In this document: in pieces, positions 1-8,582 of the stretch
Layout of the letters: every line of letters begins with the position of its first letter
Position numbering within the stretch: position 1 is the stretch's first letter
NCBI GenBank assembly: GCA_022451045.1
Contig: JAKUOW010000010.1
Location: 1 to 53,035 of the forward strand
Source: Pirellulales bacterium
Lineage (GTDB): Bacteria > Planctomycetota > Planctomycetia > Pirellulales > Pirellulaceae
Reading direction: 5' to 3'
Length of the DNA stretch: 53,035 bases
Position numbers and translations under genes: made by a program
The notes under the pieces: generated by a model
Database searches by the model: none
What the model was told of the DNA's origin: nothing
The model's input: only the letters and a program-made list of their open reading frames with translations

Positions 1-2
1 AT

Positions 3-269
3 TCAAGCAGCAAGCATGGTCTTTGGGGACTTACGCAAGTGACGGCGCTTGAAGGCCGGGATCACGGTATCACTTGTTGTGCACTACACCCTGGAAACAT
101 CGAGACGGAACGCCGCGCCGCAAGTGATGAGGAGGCAGATTTGGAACCGATGATGAGTGTCGAGGAAATCTCCGAGGTTGCATTGCTTATGGCAACGTTG
201 CCGCCGCACGTTGAGATGCTGGATGCCATCGTGCTTCCGACAAAGCAACTGTACGTTGGACGCGGCTAA
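3..269 (+). CDS. SDR-family oxidoreductase, C-terminal fragment
   Basis: This is the C-terminal part of a short-chain dehydrogenase/reductase whose start lies outside the window. The open frame runs from the window edge. Its first residues (SSSKHGLWGLTQ) look like the segment after the catalytic Tyr-x-x-x-Lys motif, with the Lys visible. HPGNIETE corresponds to the family PG-x-x-x-T region that follows the sixth strand. The remaining 45 residues, with a helix like the one that normally lines the substrate pocket, fit an SDR end. Substrate and cofactor preference cannot be told because the Rossmann fold is missing. The gene runs convergently toward the permease that ends at 296. Confidence 0.8.
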   Translation, partial: SSSKHGLWGLTQVTALEGRDHGITCCALHPGNIETERRAASDEEADLEPMMSVEEISEVALLMATLPPHVEMLDAIVLPTKQLYVGRG

Positions 270-295
270 CGCCCGATGCATTTCTGTCGGAGTGA

Positions 296-1432
296 TTACC
301 GCCAAAGCGATGACGAGGAAATGTATGCGCATGGACCAAATAGGAACAGTGGTAGCCATGCAGCCAGCGCAGGAGACAGCATGTAACTGTTAGCGCCCAT
401 CGCACGGGCTGTTAGAACGAGCAGAAAGAATCCGAGAGTAAACACAAGACACAAAGTTGCTGGAAGAAAGAGGCCTTGTAGCTTCTTGGAAAGCACGACG
501 GGTACCACTAGGAGAATCAGGGAAACATCCAGAAACGGTTGAACCAATCGACCGTGGATCGTAACTTTGACCCCGGCTCCATAATCCAGGCTGTCGTTGC
601 GAAGATTTCTCATCAGATCACGGCTGGATGTGTACGAGGTGTCTGAGTTTTCTGCTAGTAACTGTGAGAATTCCAGGTTGCTCGAAACAAAGCACTGGTC
701 GGAATTCAACCATGATGTATCCGACGGGCTATATACCACTGTCCGCCCGTTGATCACAGCTGACGGCAATTCCCTCAAGTCCTTGGGCTTGATGACATCC
801 TCGAGCAAGTAACCTGACGGTCGATCCTGTTGGGCATCAACGTATCGGGCTCGGTGGGCTTCAATGATGCGTTGGAATGCTCCCAGTGGTTTATGCAGGT
901 GAAATGTAGGCTGTATGATCTCCCGGTTGCCGGTGAGCGCCCATCGTCCACCAATTAAAATGTCATGTTTATGATCGAAACGTGCACGAACGGACTGTTT
1001 TGTGAGACCATCCCAGTTTTGCGCTGACCGTAGAATCTCATCCTTAAACTTCGGTAGTAGGGTTTCGCGACTGGCTGCGGCAAGTAAGGCAACGCATAAG
1101 GACGCAACAATGATCGGCATGACGATACGAGCCGTTGGTATCCCGGCGGCTTGAATCGCGGTTAGTTCATTGTGTTTGCGGACCCATGTGACTGCGAAAA
1201 TCGCAGCAAGCGCTGAAAGTAGGGCGCTCGTCGTGTCAAAAAATGAGAATGCGCGGGCGCCGTAGTACTGGTAAAGTACTTCGAACATAGAACCATGCTG
1301 ATCTCCCTGTTCCATTAAATCATCCAGGTTCGAGACCATGTCAATGACGATGTACAGCCCAAACAGGCTTAACCCACAGATCACAAAGATCTTCATGAAG
1401 AGGCGAAGCATGTAGCGGTCAAGAATCGACAT
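296..1432 (-). CDS. LptF/LptG family (YjgP/YjgQ) permease
   Basis: This is a membrane permease of the YjgP/YjgQ family, which as LptF and LptG forms the inner-membrane part of the lipopolysaccharide export transporter with the ATPase LptB. I start it at the ATG giving MSILDRYML, because that matches the family N-terminus; a longer open frame begins at 1543 but overlaps the upstream gene. The protein is 378 residues. There are hydrophobic segments near the N-terminus (about 10-35, 60-80 and 100-125), then a long soluble middle part and three hydrophobic segments at the end, the usual arrangement. The family signature HNELTAIQAAGI is present around residues 88-99. Only one such permease is in view, so its partner must be encoded elsewhere. 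It lies 52 bases behind the aminotransferase and may be co-transcribed with it. LptF and LptG cannot be told apart here. Confidence 0.85.
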   Translation of the reverse strand: MSILDRYMLRLFMKIFVICGLSLFGLYIVIDMVSNLDDLMEQGDQHGSMFEVLYQYYGARAFSFFDTTSALLSALAAIFAVTWVRKHNELTAIQAAGIPTARIVMPIIVASLCVALLAAASRETLLPKFKDEILRSAQNWDGLTKQSVRARFDHKHDILIGGRWALTGNREIIQPTFHLHKPLGAFQRIIEAHRARYVDAQQDRPSGYLLEDVIKPKDLRELPSAVINGRTVVYSPSDTSWLNSDQCFVSSNLEFSQLLAENSDTSYTSSRDLMRNLRNDSLDYGAGVKVTIHGRLVQPFLDVSLILLVVPVVLSKKLQGLFLPATLCLVFTLGFFLLVLTARAMGANSYMLSPALAAWLPLFLFGPCAYISSSSLWR

Positions 1433-1484
1433 TATCGTCTTACATCCTGCGGACGAATTAATGTGTATGGGTTGAGCACGAATC

Positions 1485-2759
1485 CTATGCGGTGGAAAGC
1501 ACAGAGTTGACCGCCGTTGCCAAACACTTGACTCCCTCGGCAATCTTTGCGGGAGTCTGCTGGCCGAAACTAAGGCGGATCGTATTGTGTTTTACAGGTT
1601 CTCCGTGTTTCGGGAAACAGTAATGTCCCGGTACATACATCGCACCAGCTTGTTTCGTTGCCTGATACAGTGGTTTATCAAAGGCAGAATCGATTACTTC
1701 CGGCAAGGTCAGCCACACGTACATGCCGCCGCCGGGATTCCACCATGTGCAATGATCGATCGTGCTCAAGTGTACGTCGAGAGCATCAAGCATGGCGTTT
1801 TGCTTTTGCTGGTAATGGTCACATAACTTGGATACATGTTCCTGTAACCATCCGTTGCGCAACACTTCGAACATGATGTACTGGTTGATATTTGGCGATC
1901 CAAAGTCGATATTACCTTTGACATCATTCACGGGTGTGATCAACTCGGGTGGCAGAATACCCCAGCCAACTCGAATGCCTGGTGAGTACGACTTGGAAAA
2001 TGTCCCAACAACAATGGTGTGATTTAGATTCCTGTCTCCTGCCCACAGGCTGGGTTGTTTTGTTTGATTGAAATCCAGCAACCGATAGGCCTCATCCGCT
2101 ACAACATAGATCTTGTTGTGTTCGCTATATCGGTCAGCAATCTCGTGAATTTCGCCGGTACGTTGTTTTGTAAGTGTACTTCCTGCCGGGTTATCGAAGT
2201 ACGGAACCAGGTAAATCGCCTTCACACGCGCTAAATCCCCCCGCTTTTTGAACAGAGCCAACGCATCGTCGAGTGACTCCGGGATCATTCCATGTTGATC
2301 AATCGCAACTCCAAATGTCTCCCCACCGACGTTTTTTACGATTCCAATAAAAATGAAATAAGTCGGAGAACCGCAAATGATTATGTCACCTGGGTCAAGC
2401 AGGATGTTTGCGAGCATGTAAAGTAATTGATTGCTGCCTGGTGTTGTAACAACGTTTTCAATGGACACTTGGTCAGGAATACCACTGTCATCCCACTCGC
2501 AGCTTTGTCGCAACAAGACATCACGCAGCTCGTTTAACCCTTGTGGATTGCTGTATTGAAGTGAGTCGCGAGCTGTATCCTGATTTGCAAAGGCAGATTG
2601 CTGTGCCCGCGCAGTGATGCCTACAGGTAACGTCTCTTGATCTACAAAACCGGCTGCCAGGGAAATAAGCTCCGGATGTGCAAGAGCTTCGGCCATTAAT
2701 TCACTTACGGGTTGTCCGGCGGCTTGTATTGATCGGCTACTAAAAGTCATTTCTGTCAC
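1485..2759 (-). CDS. PLP-dependent aminotransferase, class I/II (MocR/AAD-like)
   Basis: This is a fold-type I aminotransferase of 424 residues that should transfer an amino group between an amino acid and a 2-oxo acid using pyridoxal phosphate. The Schiff-base lysine is in GTFSKSYSPGIRVGW (about Lys256). The cofactor aspartate is in VVADEAY (about Asp222), and YFDNPAG (about 187-193) holds the Asn-Pro pair seen in the class. The early YSNPQGLNELRD segment resembles the 2-aminoadipate aminotransferase and valine-pyruvate aminotransferase type. There is no N-terminal DNA-binding domain, so it is not a MocR regulator. The substrate cannot be fixed from sequence alone. It is divergent from the ComF-like gene, and the permease at 1432 follows it on the same strand. 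Confidence 0.88.
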   Translation of the reverse strand: MTEMTFSSRSIQAAGQPVSELMAEALAHPELISLAAGFVDQETLPVGITARAQQSAFANQDTARDSLQYSNPQGLNELRDVLLRQSCEWDDSGIPDQVSIENVVTTPGSNQLLYMLANILLDPGDIIICGSPTYFIFIGIVKNVGGETFGVAIDQHGMIPESLDDALALFKKRGDLARVKAIYLVPYFDNPAGSTLTKQRTGEIHEIADRYSEHNKIYVVADEAYRLLDFNQTKQPSLWAGDRNLNHTIVVGTFSKSYSPGIRVGWGILPPELITPVNDVKGNIDFGSPNINQYIMFEVLRNGWLQEHVSKLCDHYQQKQNAMLDALDVHLSTIDHCTWWNPGGGMYVWLTLPEVIDSAFDKPLYQATKQAGAMYVPGHYCFPKHGEPVKHNTIRLSFGQQTPAKIAEGVKCLATAVNSVLSTA

Positions 2760-2886
2760 TCCAGCGACAGTGTTCTAAAGAACAATCTTAATTGGCGCGT
2801 GCGTAAGTTAGGTATCGTTGCCACTAGCGTCAAGTGGATACGTAGATTCGTCAACCCCAACAAGGAAGTGACCAACCTATTTAATC

Positions 2887-3654
2887 ATGCCAATCATGTC
2901 CAATTCGAAAATTTGCAATGCCACCAGTTGCTTAACGGATCTTATATTCCCTCGTTTTTGCACACTTTGTTTCACGCCTTTATCAGATAAAGTTGCAGCT
3001 AAGAGAGATTGCGACCTGTGCGAGGGATGCATTCAAGCGTTGACTGTCACAGCAGGTTTTTCATGCCGACGCTGCGGATTCTTCAGACCGCTCGAACACC
3101 TTGGCTGTCATATGTGTGAAATGCGTCACTACCATTTTGAGCGGAACTGGGTTCTCGGCGAGTATGTCAATCATCTCAAGCGAGCTGTTTTAGCGATTAA
3201 ATCTTCGTCGGGTAGGCCGTTGGCTAACGCACTTGGCTCCTTGCTTTCACAAAAGATCGATTCAGATATCGATTCTTGCGACGCACCAGTTGACGTAGTG
3301 ATTCCCGTACCGACGCATTGGAAGCGCCGCCTGGTACGACGTGGCAGCAGCGTTGACATCATAGCCCAACAGATTGCCTCGACTTTGAATGTTCGATGCC
3401 TGGATCGTCTTATCAAGGTCACACGCGTTGCTTGCAAACAGGGAACACTCGATGCGGCTTCGCGAAGAATAAATGTCAGAGACCTATTTGCAATTCGACA
3501 AAGGAAATACGCGCAAGATTATTGTGGCAAAAGCGTTCTCTTGGTCGACGACATAATGACATCTGGTGCAACGCTCAATGAACTGTCACTGTTTTTGCTT
3601 CGTAACGGAGTTAGACAGGTTCGATGTGCAACGGTGGCTCGTGGTGCAGCATAG
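2887..3654 (+). CDS. ComF-family phosphoribosyltransferase-like protein
   Basis: This is a ComF/GntX-type protein of 255 residues. Near the N-terminus are paired cysteines of the zinc-finger type (CTLC about 25-28, CDLCEGC, CRRC and CHMC up to about 95). The phosphoribosyltransferase domain follows. VDVVIPVPTHWKRRLVRRG (about 137-155) is the usual ComF segment, and VLLVDDIMTSGATL (about 219-232) is the PRPP-binding loop. In competent bacteria ComF helps DNA uptake, while in many others it has no proven role. No other competence gene is in the window. The start is uncertain: ATG at 2887 or 2896, neither with a clear ribosome site. Confidence 0.87.
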   Translation: MPIMSNSKICNATSCLTDLIFPRFCTLCFTPLSDKVAAKRDCDLCEGCIQALTVTAGFSCRRCGFFRPLEHLGCHMCEMRHYHFERNWVLGEYVNHLKRAVLAIKSSSGRPLANALGSLLSQKIDSDIDSCDAPVDVVIPVPTHWKRRLVRRGSSVDIIAQQIASTLNVRCLDRLIKVTRVACKQGTLDAASRRINVRDLFAIRQRKYAQDYCGKSVLLVDDIMTSGATLNELSLFLLRNGVRQVRCATVARGAA

Positions 3655-3784
3655 CAAACAGTTGATTTGTCTAAATCATGATTGCACTGCTTGAAAGTCG
3701 TATGGAACCGCGAAAGAATACTAGTCAAGCGCACTAGACGGCAAGGATTTGCGTTTTGCTAGACTACGAGATGACGGAGTGTAA

Positions 3785-4777
3785 ATGATGGCCAAAAAAG
3801 ATGGAAAGCCAAGGCCGTTTCGACGAGCGGTGCTCGCGGGACTTGGTGTCTTACTGCCGCCGCTGCTGACGTTGGCTTTATTCTTGTGGGCTTGGTCACT
3901 TGTAGAATCGTATGTGCTCGATCCGGTTGATTGGGCAGCTCGGTCTACTGTAGTTGCTTTTATAGATGACGTGCATGACGAATCCCCGAAAGAGATCAAA
4001 TCTTCGGAGATAGGGAATTCAGAAGTAAAGACCGGGATTATTGATGGCACTGAATTTGTGCAGTTATCCACAACTCAGTGGATTCCCAGGCAGATTTATC
4101 AATCAGTAAAGAGCGATCCTGGTGATACCGATCTAAGTCAGGCAAATGCCAATGATGTCTACCTTAGATATGTCAGGCTGAATTACCTCAAGAGACCTGT
4201 GGTCATTGTTGTATTCCTGTGCCTTTTTGTAATTGTCCTGTACGTCCTTGGAAAATTCCTTGCCGCTGGAATTGGTAGAATTACCCTAAGGTTGTTCGAG
4301 CGAGTTATTAATCATGTGCCGATTATTCGTAATGTTTATTCGAGTGTGAAACAGGTAACTGACTTTCTGTTTACCGAACGCGAAATGGAATTCAATCGTG
4401 TGGTTGCTGTGCAATATCCAAGTCAGGGGATTTGGTCGATCGGTTTTGTAACAGGCGAGAGTATGCAGTCGCTACATGATTCGATCGGTGAGCCAGTATT
4501 GAGTGTCCTGATGCCAACTTCACCTATGCCGGCGACTGGATTCACTATTACTGTTCCAAAGAGCAGAACGATTGATCTGGGTATTACAGTGGATCAGGCG
4601 ATTCAGTTTGTCGTAAGTTGCGGTGTTGTTGTTCCAATCAACGAGCAAGTGCTTGAAGGGGATTCAAGTGAGGTTAAGGGGGCAGTTGAATCTGTTGTTG
4701 CCGGTTTGATCGATGACGGGTCAGACGACTTAAGCGATTCATCCACCCTGACTAACACAGCTGACCAGCCATCGTAA
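3785..4777 (+). CDS. DUF502 family membrane protein
   Basis: This is a DUF502-type inner-membrane protein of 330 residues. One hydrophobic segment lies at about 15-40 (LAGLGVLLPPLLTLALFLWA), the family's N-terminal helix, and another at about 137-165. After that come the family features: IIRNVYSSVKQVTDFLF and VVAVQYPSQGIWSIGFVTGE, then the VLMPTSPMPATGFTITVPK stretch. The region between the two helices (about 45-130) is longer than I recall for the family and is acidic. The last 30 residues are acidic and serine-rich. The function of the family is unknown. GGAG at 3776-3779 suits either ATG 3785 or ATG 3788. The gene stands 82 bases before hemC and could be co-transcribed with it. Confidence 0.85.
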   Translation: MMAKKDGKPRPFRRAVLAGLGVLLPPLLTLALFLWAWSLVESYVLDPVDWAARSTVVAFIDDVHDESPKEIKSSEIGNSEVKTGIIDGTEFVQLSTTQWIPRQIYQSVKSDPGDTDLSQANANDVYLRYVRLNYLKRPVVIVVFLCLFVIVLYVLGKFLAAGIGRITLRLFERVINHVPIIRNVYSSVKQVTDFLFTEREMEFNRVVAVQYPSQGIWSIGFVTGESMQSLHDSIGEPVLSVLMPTSPMPATGFTITVPKSRTIDLGITVDQAIQFVVSCGVVVPINEQVLEGDSSEVKGAVESVVAGLIDDGSDDLSDSSTLTNTADQPS

Positions 4778-4859
4778 TGCTCGCTAGTATTTCAAAATGC
4801 GTCCTGCTGGTATGAGTAGGTTTTAATCTTTTGTTCTTCTTTACTGCTTCCGATCCACG

Positions 4860-5792
4860 ATGACTTTAACCCACTTGCGTCTAGGTACACGAAGCAGCGC
4901 ATTGGCGATGTGGCAATCCAATTGGGTGGCTGGCCTGTTGACAGAGCATGGATACGATGTGGGGCTAGTACAGATTACAACACAGGGAGATGTTCGCTCA
5001 GAACCGATTGGACAGATTGGCGGACAGGGGCTATTCACAAAGGAAATTCAGCGAGCACTCCTTGATCAGGAAGTGGATCTCGCTGTTCACAGCCTTAAGG
5101 ATCTGCCGACGGTACCGGTACCGGGTTTAGTTCTTGGTGCAGTACCACCACGTGAGAGTCCCGGTGATGCATTACTGTCCAATCAATTCGATTCGATAGA
5201 CGATATTTCTGAAGGTGCAGTTATTGGTACCGGTAGCAATCGTCGTCAGGCACAATTACTGCACTACAGGGAAGATGTAGTTGTAAAAGGCATACGTGGA
5301 AACGTTGACACGAGAATTAGCAAACTTGATGAAGGGCAATTTGATGCTATTGTTCTGGCAGAGTCTGGGCTTCGCAGGCTTGGACTACAGGATCGGATTA
5401 CTCAGATAATACCAAGAGATATAATGCTACCTGCGGTTGGTCAGGGAGCGCTTGGAATCGAATGCCGTAGCGATGATGATGTAACCAGGCAAGCGCTTAC
5501 ACTTCTCAATGACTCGGAGACACATCTAAGTGTCTTAGCTGAGCGTGCTTTGCTATTTACACTTCAGGCTGGTTGTCTTGCACCGGTCGGCACATACGCC
5601 AGATTCGAAAACGGCAACTTGATTCTTGAGGGTGCGGTGTTGAGCGTTGACGGTAAGCAACGGCTTGCCGCAAGTGACTCCGTGCCATTAGCTGACGTCG
5701 TGCGTGAAGATGCTGTTTCACTCGGTGAACGCGTAGCACTTGAATTGCTCGCTCAGGGTGCAAAGCAGCTGATTGATGAAGCCCATCAGTAG
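4860..5792 (+). CDS. hemC: Hydroxymethylbilane synthase (porphobilinogen deaminase)
   Basis: This enzyme joins four porphobilinogen molecules into the linear tetrapyrrole hydroxymethylbilane in heme synthesis. The protein has 310 residues, the usual length. It starts with LRLGTRSSALAMWQ and carries GQGLFTKEIQ (about 55-64) and DLAVHSLKDLPT (about 73-84, with the catalytic Asp of the family). VIGTGSNRRQAQL holds the arginines that bind the cofactor chain. The cysteine that carries the dipyrromethane cofactor is in LQAGCLAPVG (Cys239); the family more often has two glycines before this Cys, so QAGC is a mild variant. No clear ribosome site precedes the ATG. No other hem gene is nearby. Confidence 0.96.
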   Translation: MTLTHLRLGTRSSALAMWQSNWVAGLLTEHGYDVGLVQITTQGDVRSEPIGQIGGQGLFTKEIQRALLDQEVDLAVHSLKDLPTVPVPGLVLGAVPPRESPGDALLSNQFDSIDDISEGAVIGTGSNRRQAQLLHYREDVVVKGIRGNVDTRISKLDEGQFDAIVLAESGLRRLGLQDRITQIIPRDIMLPAVGQGALGIECRSDDDVTRQALTLLNDSETHLSVLAERALLFTLQAGCLAPVGTYARFENGNLILEGAVLSVDGKQRLAASDSVPLADVVREDAVSLGERVALELLAQGAKQLIDEAHQ

Positions 5793-5913
5793 AGTCTGCT
5801 TTCTACCGTGAGAGTCGCATCGCGATTGTCTTCACTTGCCGTACCGGTTGTACCGATACAAAGAGTTGTAGGGTTTTACTGCAAAAGGGACTTTGTGGTG
5901 AACTACTTCAACC

Positions 5914-5926
5914 TCTCCTCAGGAGA
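5914..5926 (+). promoter_or_regulatory. Inverted repeat covering the fliW ribosome-binding site
   Basis: TCTCCT-C-AGGAGA is a perfect 6-bp inverted repeat about one base. Its right arm is the AGGAG ribosome site 7 bases before the fliW ATG, and AGGGA follows just before the start. In RNA the arms could close over the site (with a loop opened to at least three bases), which would make fliW translation depend on its release. The repeat is seen in the sequence. The control role is inferred. Confidence 0.4.
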
Positions 5927-5932
5927 TCAGGG

Positions 5933-6376
5933 ATGCTGCTAAACTCGCGGTTTCTCGGTGAATTAAACTGCAACGACGACCAAATCGTTGAGTTCCCCAC
6001 AGGGATGATTGGATTATCTTCTTATCACCAGTGGGCTCTTATTGAAGATCCGGTAGATCAACGGATCTCTTGGCTGCAAAGTGTTGGATCATCTGAGATC
6101 GCATTACCGCTTATTCGGCCAAAAGATGAAATTGAGCAGTACGATGTTCGTGTTTCACCAGAATTGCTTCAACCGCTGCGATTGTCAGATTCCGATCGAT
6201 TGAGCGTCTATAGCGTGGTGGAAGGATATGGTCCTAACCAGATCTGTACCAATTTACGGGCTCCGGTGCTTATCAATATGGACCGACATTTGGGGGTCCA
6301 GGTAGTTACCAACGACGAACAACCGATGCAATTGGAACTAATCGGATTTGCCGTCAACTTCCGCAAAAGTGCCTAA
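5933..6376 (+). CDS. fliW: Flagellar assembly factor FliW
   Basis: FliW is a small cytoplasmic protein that in Bacillus binds flagellin and also binds and blocks the RNA-binding regulator CsrA, so that flagellin is made in step with export. The 147-residue product has the family layout. LLNSRFLGEL begins it, followed by IVEFPTGMIGLSSYHQWALI (about 18-37) and RISWLQSV (about 44-51), then the segment ending NLRAPVLINMDRHLGVQVV (about 103-121). csrA follows 136 bases later on the same strand, which is the standard pairing and supports the call. The AGGAG ribosome site lies inside an inverted repeat. Confidence 0.93.
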   Translation: MLLNSRFLGELNCNDDQIVEFPTGMIGLSSYHQWALIEDPVDQRISWLQSVGSSEIALPLIRPKDEIEQYDVRVSPELLQPLRLSDSDRLSVYSVVEGYGPNQICTNLRAPVLINMDRHLGVQVVTNDEQPMQLELIGFAVNFRKSA

Positions 6377-6512
6377 TACCCACCTCTGATTCTTTAAACA
6401 GAGCACAAAAACATCTCGTTTGTTTTTCTGATCCGTACTTCCAACAATTGGTGACCGATACTTAGGTGTACACAGATACCGAGTATTGAAGAAAAGCTGT
6501 TGGAGCCGGGAT

Positions 6513-6707
6513 ATGTTGGTTCTTTCCAGACATCGTGATGAAAGCATCATGATTGGTGAATCTATTGAAGTCCGTATTGTTGACGTGCGTGGAGATAAAG
6601 TCCGCATCGGGATCAATGCACCGAAAGATGTGCCTGTTCATCGACAAGAGATTTTTCAGGCTATCCTTGATGAAGTAGAAGGGCAGACTTCATCGAATTC
6701 TGAATAG
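6513..6707 (+). CDS. csrA: Carbon storage regulator CsrA (first copy)
   Basis: CsrA is a dimeric RNA-binding protein that binds GGA-containing sites in leader RNAs and controls their translation. The product is 64 residues from the ATG giving [12 protein letters not shown]. That start matches the family exactly; the open frame extends further upstream to 6486, but those residues are not part of the family. The core [23 protein letters not shown] holds the conserved Arg of the RNA-binding surface. The tail after about residue 56 is short and acidic. A GGAG-like site lies before it. It follows fliW, which normally antagonises CsrA. A second, different copy is encoded at 8583-8783. Confidence 0.95.
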   Translation: MLVLSRHRDESIMIGESIEVRIVDVRGDKVRIGINAPKDVPVHRQEIFQAILDEVEGQTSSNSE

Positions 6708-6874
6708 ATCCATTGTGGCCCGAGATTTTATTTGGGGACAGCGGCGTCGAATACGGCGTCTGATGAGCTTTTTGAATTGTTGAAGTTCCCAATGGACGCT
6801 GTCGATTTTGCCACTGATTGCAGCCGTTTTTACGGGCTGCCAAGATCTTGTTTTCGGCTTGGCTTAGAGACAGC

Positions 6875-7189
6875 ATGAGTACGCATGATCCGACCAGATC
6901 TCTGCTGATAGATAGCCTGTTTAGGCTGATATTGATCGCTGCTGAGAAATCTCGTATTCGTGACAAGCGCGGAGCATTCGACTCATTGCCAAGAAGTCGC
7001 CTGTTGTTTGAGCAATTGATAATCGAATTGGCACCGTTATCGTCCGATGGTAGTCGGGTAAGGGCAGATTCAATTTGCGAAATCATCAGTGAATTAGGTG
7101 AGATTGAGTGCACAGGCAAATGGGACGCACTTGGCTTGTTCTTGGAACATTCGGGTGATTCCGTTGCTGCACGGGAAGATGCTGCATAG
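6875..7189 (+). CDS. Small hypothetical protein downstream of csrA
   Basis: I do not recognise this gene. The ATG at 6875 gives 104 residues; the frame is open further up to 6818, but the shorter start follows a TTAGAGA stretch and looks better. The product is predicted mostly helical, with alternating hydrophobic and charged residues (SLLIDSLFRLILIAAEKS, RLLFEQLIIELAPL). It has no cysteine pair of note and no membrane helix. It lies 167 bases after csrA on the same strand, so a flagellar role is possible. It does not match the FliS or FlgN patterns I know. A longer antisense open frame covers the same DNA but has a composition unlike a protein. Confidence 0.5.
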   Translation: MSTHDPTRSLLIDSLFRLILIAAEKSRIRDKRGAFDSLPRSRLLFEQLIIELAPLSSDGSRVRADSICEIISELGEIECTGKWDALGLFLEHSGDSVAAREDAA

Positions 7190-7373
7190 ATCTGACTGGC
7201 CATAATTCAGATGCTTTATCATGCTGTCTTAATTGATGCCCAACTTCCATTTTCCTCGTTGGAAGCTGTGCTGGGATTCGAATACTTGCATACATGTATT
7301 ATGTCCGGTTACATCCTGAGTTGCTTGTCGGTAAAACTAGTAATTAACAACCAAGACAAAAGGGGAAAATCAG

Positions 7374-8237
7374 TTGAGTGATAAGGAAACAATGTTGATC
7401 CGTGTTGGGCACAGTCCCGATCCGGATGATGCGTTCATGTTTTATGCATTGGCGAAAGACTCGTTTGATACTGGCAACTATCGCTTTGAGCACGAACTGG
7501 TTGACATCGAGACGCTTAATCGACGTGCGTTTACCGGTGAATTGGAGCTAACTGCAATTAGCCTCCATGCGTATGCATATTTGTCGGACAAGTATGCCAT
7601 CTGTGCATGCGGTGCGAGTATGGGCGACAAGTATGGCCCGATGGTCGTTTCTCGTGAAGAAAACACGATTGAAGATGTAAAGCAGTTTACGATTGCTGTG
7701 CCTGGCACCCTTACGACAGCCTACTTAGCACTGCGTATGTGCCTAGGTCTGGATTTTGATCACGTCGTTGTTCCGTTTGATGAAATACTGGATGTTGTCG
7801 AAGCTGGAAGTTACGAGGGCAAGGAAGTCCAGGCAGGATTAATTATTCACGAAGGTCAGTTGACATACGGATCCCAAAATCTGAAACTTGTCGTCGACCT
7901 CGGTCAATGGTGGTTTGAAGAAACTGGTTTACCACTCCCACTTGGTGCAAATGCGATTCGGCGTGACCTCGGAATGGATGCGATGGAAGAGGTGACAGCA
8001 CTTTTGAAACAGAGTATCGAATATGGTCTGGAAAATCGGGATGCCGCGCTGGATTATGCACTCGGGTTTGGCCGCGGCCTGGATCGCTCAATGGCTGATG
8101 AGTTCGTCGGAATGTACGTGAACGACTGGACCATCGATTTTGGTGAGCGAGGTCGTCAGGCGGTAACGGAGTTGCTGCGGCGTGGGCATGAGACCGGCGT
8201 GATTGAAAATCTCGTTGTGCCGGAATTTATCGGCTAG
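7374..8237 (+). CDS. mqnD: 1,4-dihydroxy-6-naphthoate synthase MqnD
   Basis: MqnD converts cyclic dehypoxanthine futalosine to 1,4-dihydroxy-6-naphthoate in the futalosine pathway to menaquinone. The 287-residue product has the family opening VGHSPDPDDAFMFYAL (about residues 12-27), which carries the SPDPDD motif. It continues with ELTAISLHAYAYL and the YGPMVVS segment, followed by FTIAVPGTLTTAYLAL. LIIHEGQLTY (about 157-166) is also a family signature. I use the TTG at 7374, because GGGGAAAA lies six bases before it; an ATG at 7392 is the alternative. Menaquinone would be a fitting quinone partner for the complex I encoded just downstream, though no other mqn gene is in view. Confidence 0.93.
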   Translation: MSDKETMLIRVGHSPDPDDAFMFYALAKDSFDTGNYRFEHELVDIETLNRRAFTGELELTAISLHAYAYLSDKYAICACGASMGDKYGPMVVSREENTIEDVKQFTIAVPGTLTTAYLALRMCLGLDFDHVVVPFDEILDVVEAGSYEGKEVQAGLIIHEGQLTYGSQNLKLVVDLGQWWFEETGLPLPLGANAIRRDLGMDAMEEVTALLKQSIEYGLENRDAALDYALGFGRGLDRSMADEFVGMYVNDWTIDFGERGRQAVTELLRRGHETGVIENLVVPEFIG

Positions 8238-8313
8238 CGGATCGAATTGTGGTCGAAGTGACCCTAAGACAGTGAAAAATCCTAGATTTAATGTTCATTC
8301 GGCGAGTCTCCCC

Positions 8314-8342
8314 TTGACGATAAGACCACGAGCGGATTTTAT
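8314..8342 (+). promoter_or_regulatory. Possible sigma-70 type promoter of the tRNA-Glu gene
   Basis: TTGACG (8314-8319) and TTTTAT (8337-8342) are separated by 17 bases. They match five of six and four of six bases of the usual -35 and -10 hexamers. Transcription would start near 8349, about 34 bases before the tRNA. Placement by consensus only. Confidence 0.4.
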
Positions 8343-8382
8343 TAGTAGACACAGCAGGTGAGCATTGTTTGCCTGAAAAAAC

Positions 8383-8455
8383 GGCCCCATCGTCTAGCGG
8401 TCTAGGACTCCGGCCTTTCACGCCGGCAACACGGGTTCGAGTCCCGTTGGGGTCA
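8383..8455 (+). tRNA. tRNA-Glu (anticodon TTC)
   Basis: The 73-base sequence folds as a cloverleaf. The acceptor GGCCCCA pairs with TGGGGTC, with one G-T pair at the second position, and A is the discriminator base. The anticodon stem is CCGGC/GCCGG with loop CTTTCAC, giving anticodon TTC, which reads GAA and GAG. The T arm is CGGG-TTCGAGT-CCCG. No CCA is encoded. A strong hairpin terminator begins three bases later. Confidence 0.95.
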
Positions 8456-8458
8456 TAA

Positions 8459-8501
8459 AAGAAACGCCTGTGAAGTTAATTCTTCACAGGCGTTTCTTAT
8501 T
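8459..8501 (+). terminator. Hairpin terminator between tRNA-Glu and csrA
   Basis: A perfect 17-bp inverted repeat (8459-8475 with 8482-8498) has the loop TTAATT. The arm AAGAAACGCC begins with a run of A and the other arm ends with TTTCTTATT. It lies just behind the tRNA. It also sits 80 bases past the end of the oppositely transcribed csrA, so it may stop transcription from both sides. Confidence 0.85.
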
Positions 8502-8582
8502 GTGCGTTTGCAAAGTTGTTTTGCGTGGAAAAAGCTGAGGTTGATGTCACAGCTGACAGTGCTTTTTTAGAGATCTGCCGAT

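Noticed and set aside
1433-1543. Upstream start for the LptF/LptG permease
   Set aside because: It would overlap the aminotransferase and the extra residues do not look like the family N-terminus.
6661-7203. Antisense open frame of 180 residues over the gene after csrA
   Set aside because: Rich in Ser and Asn without hydrophobic core or family; it is the reverse reading of a better frame.
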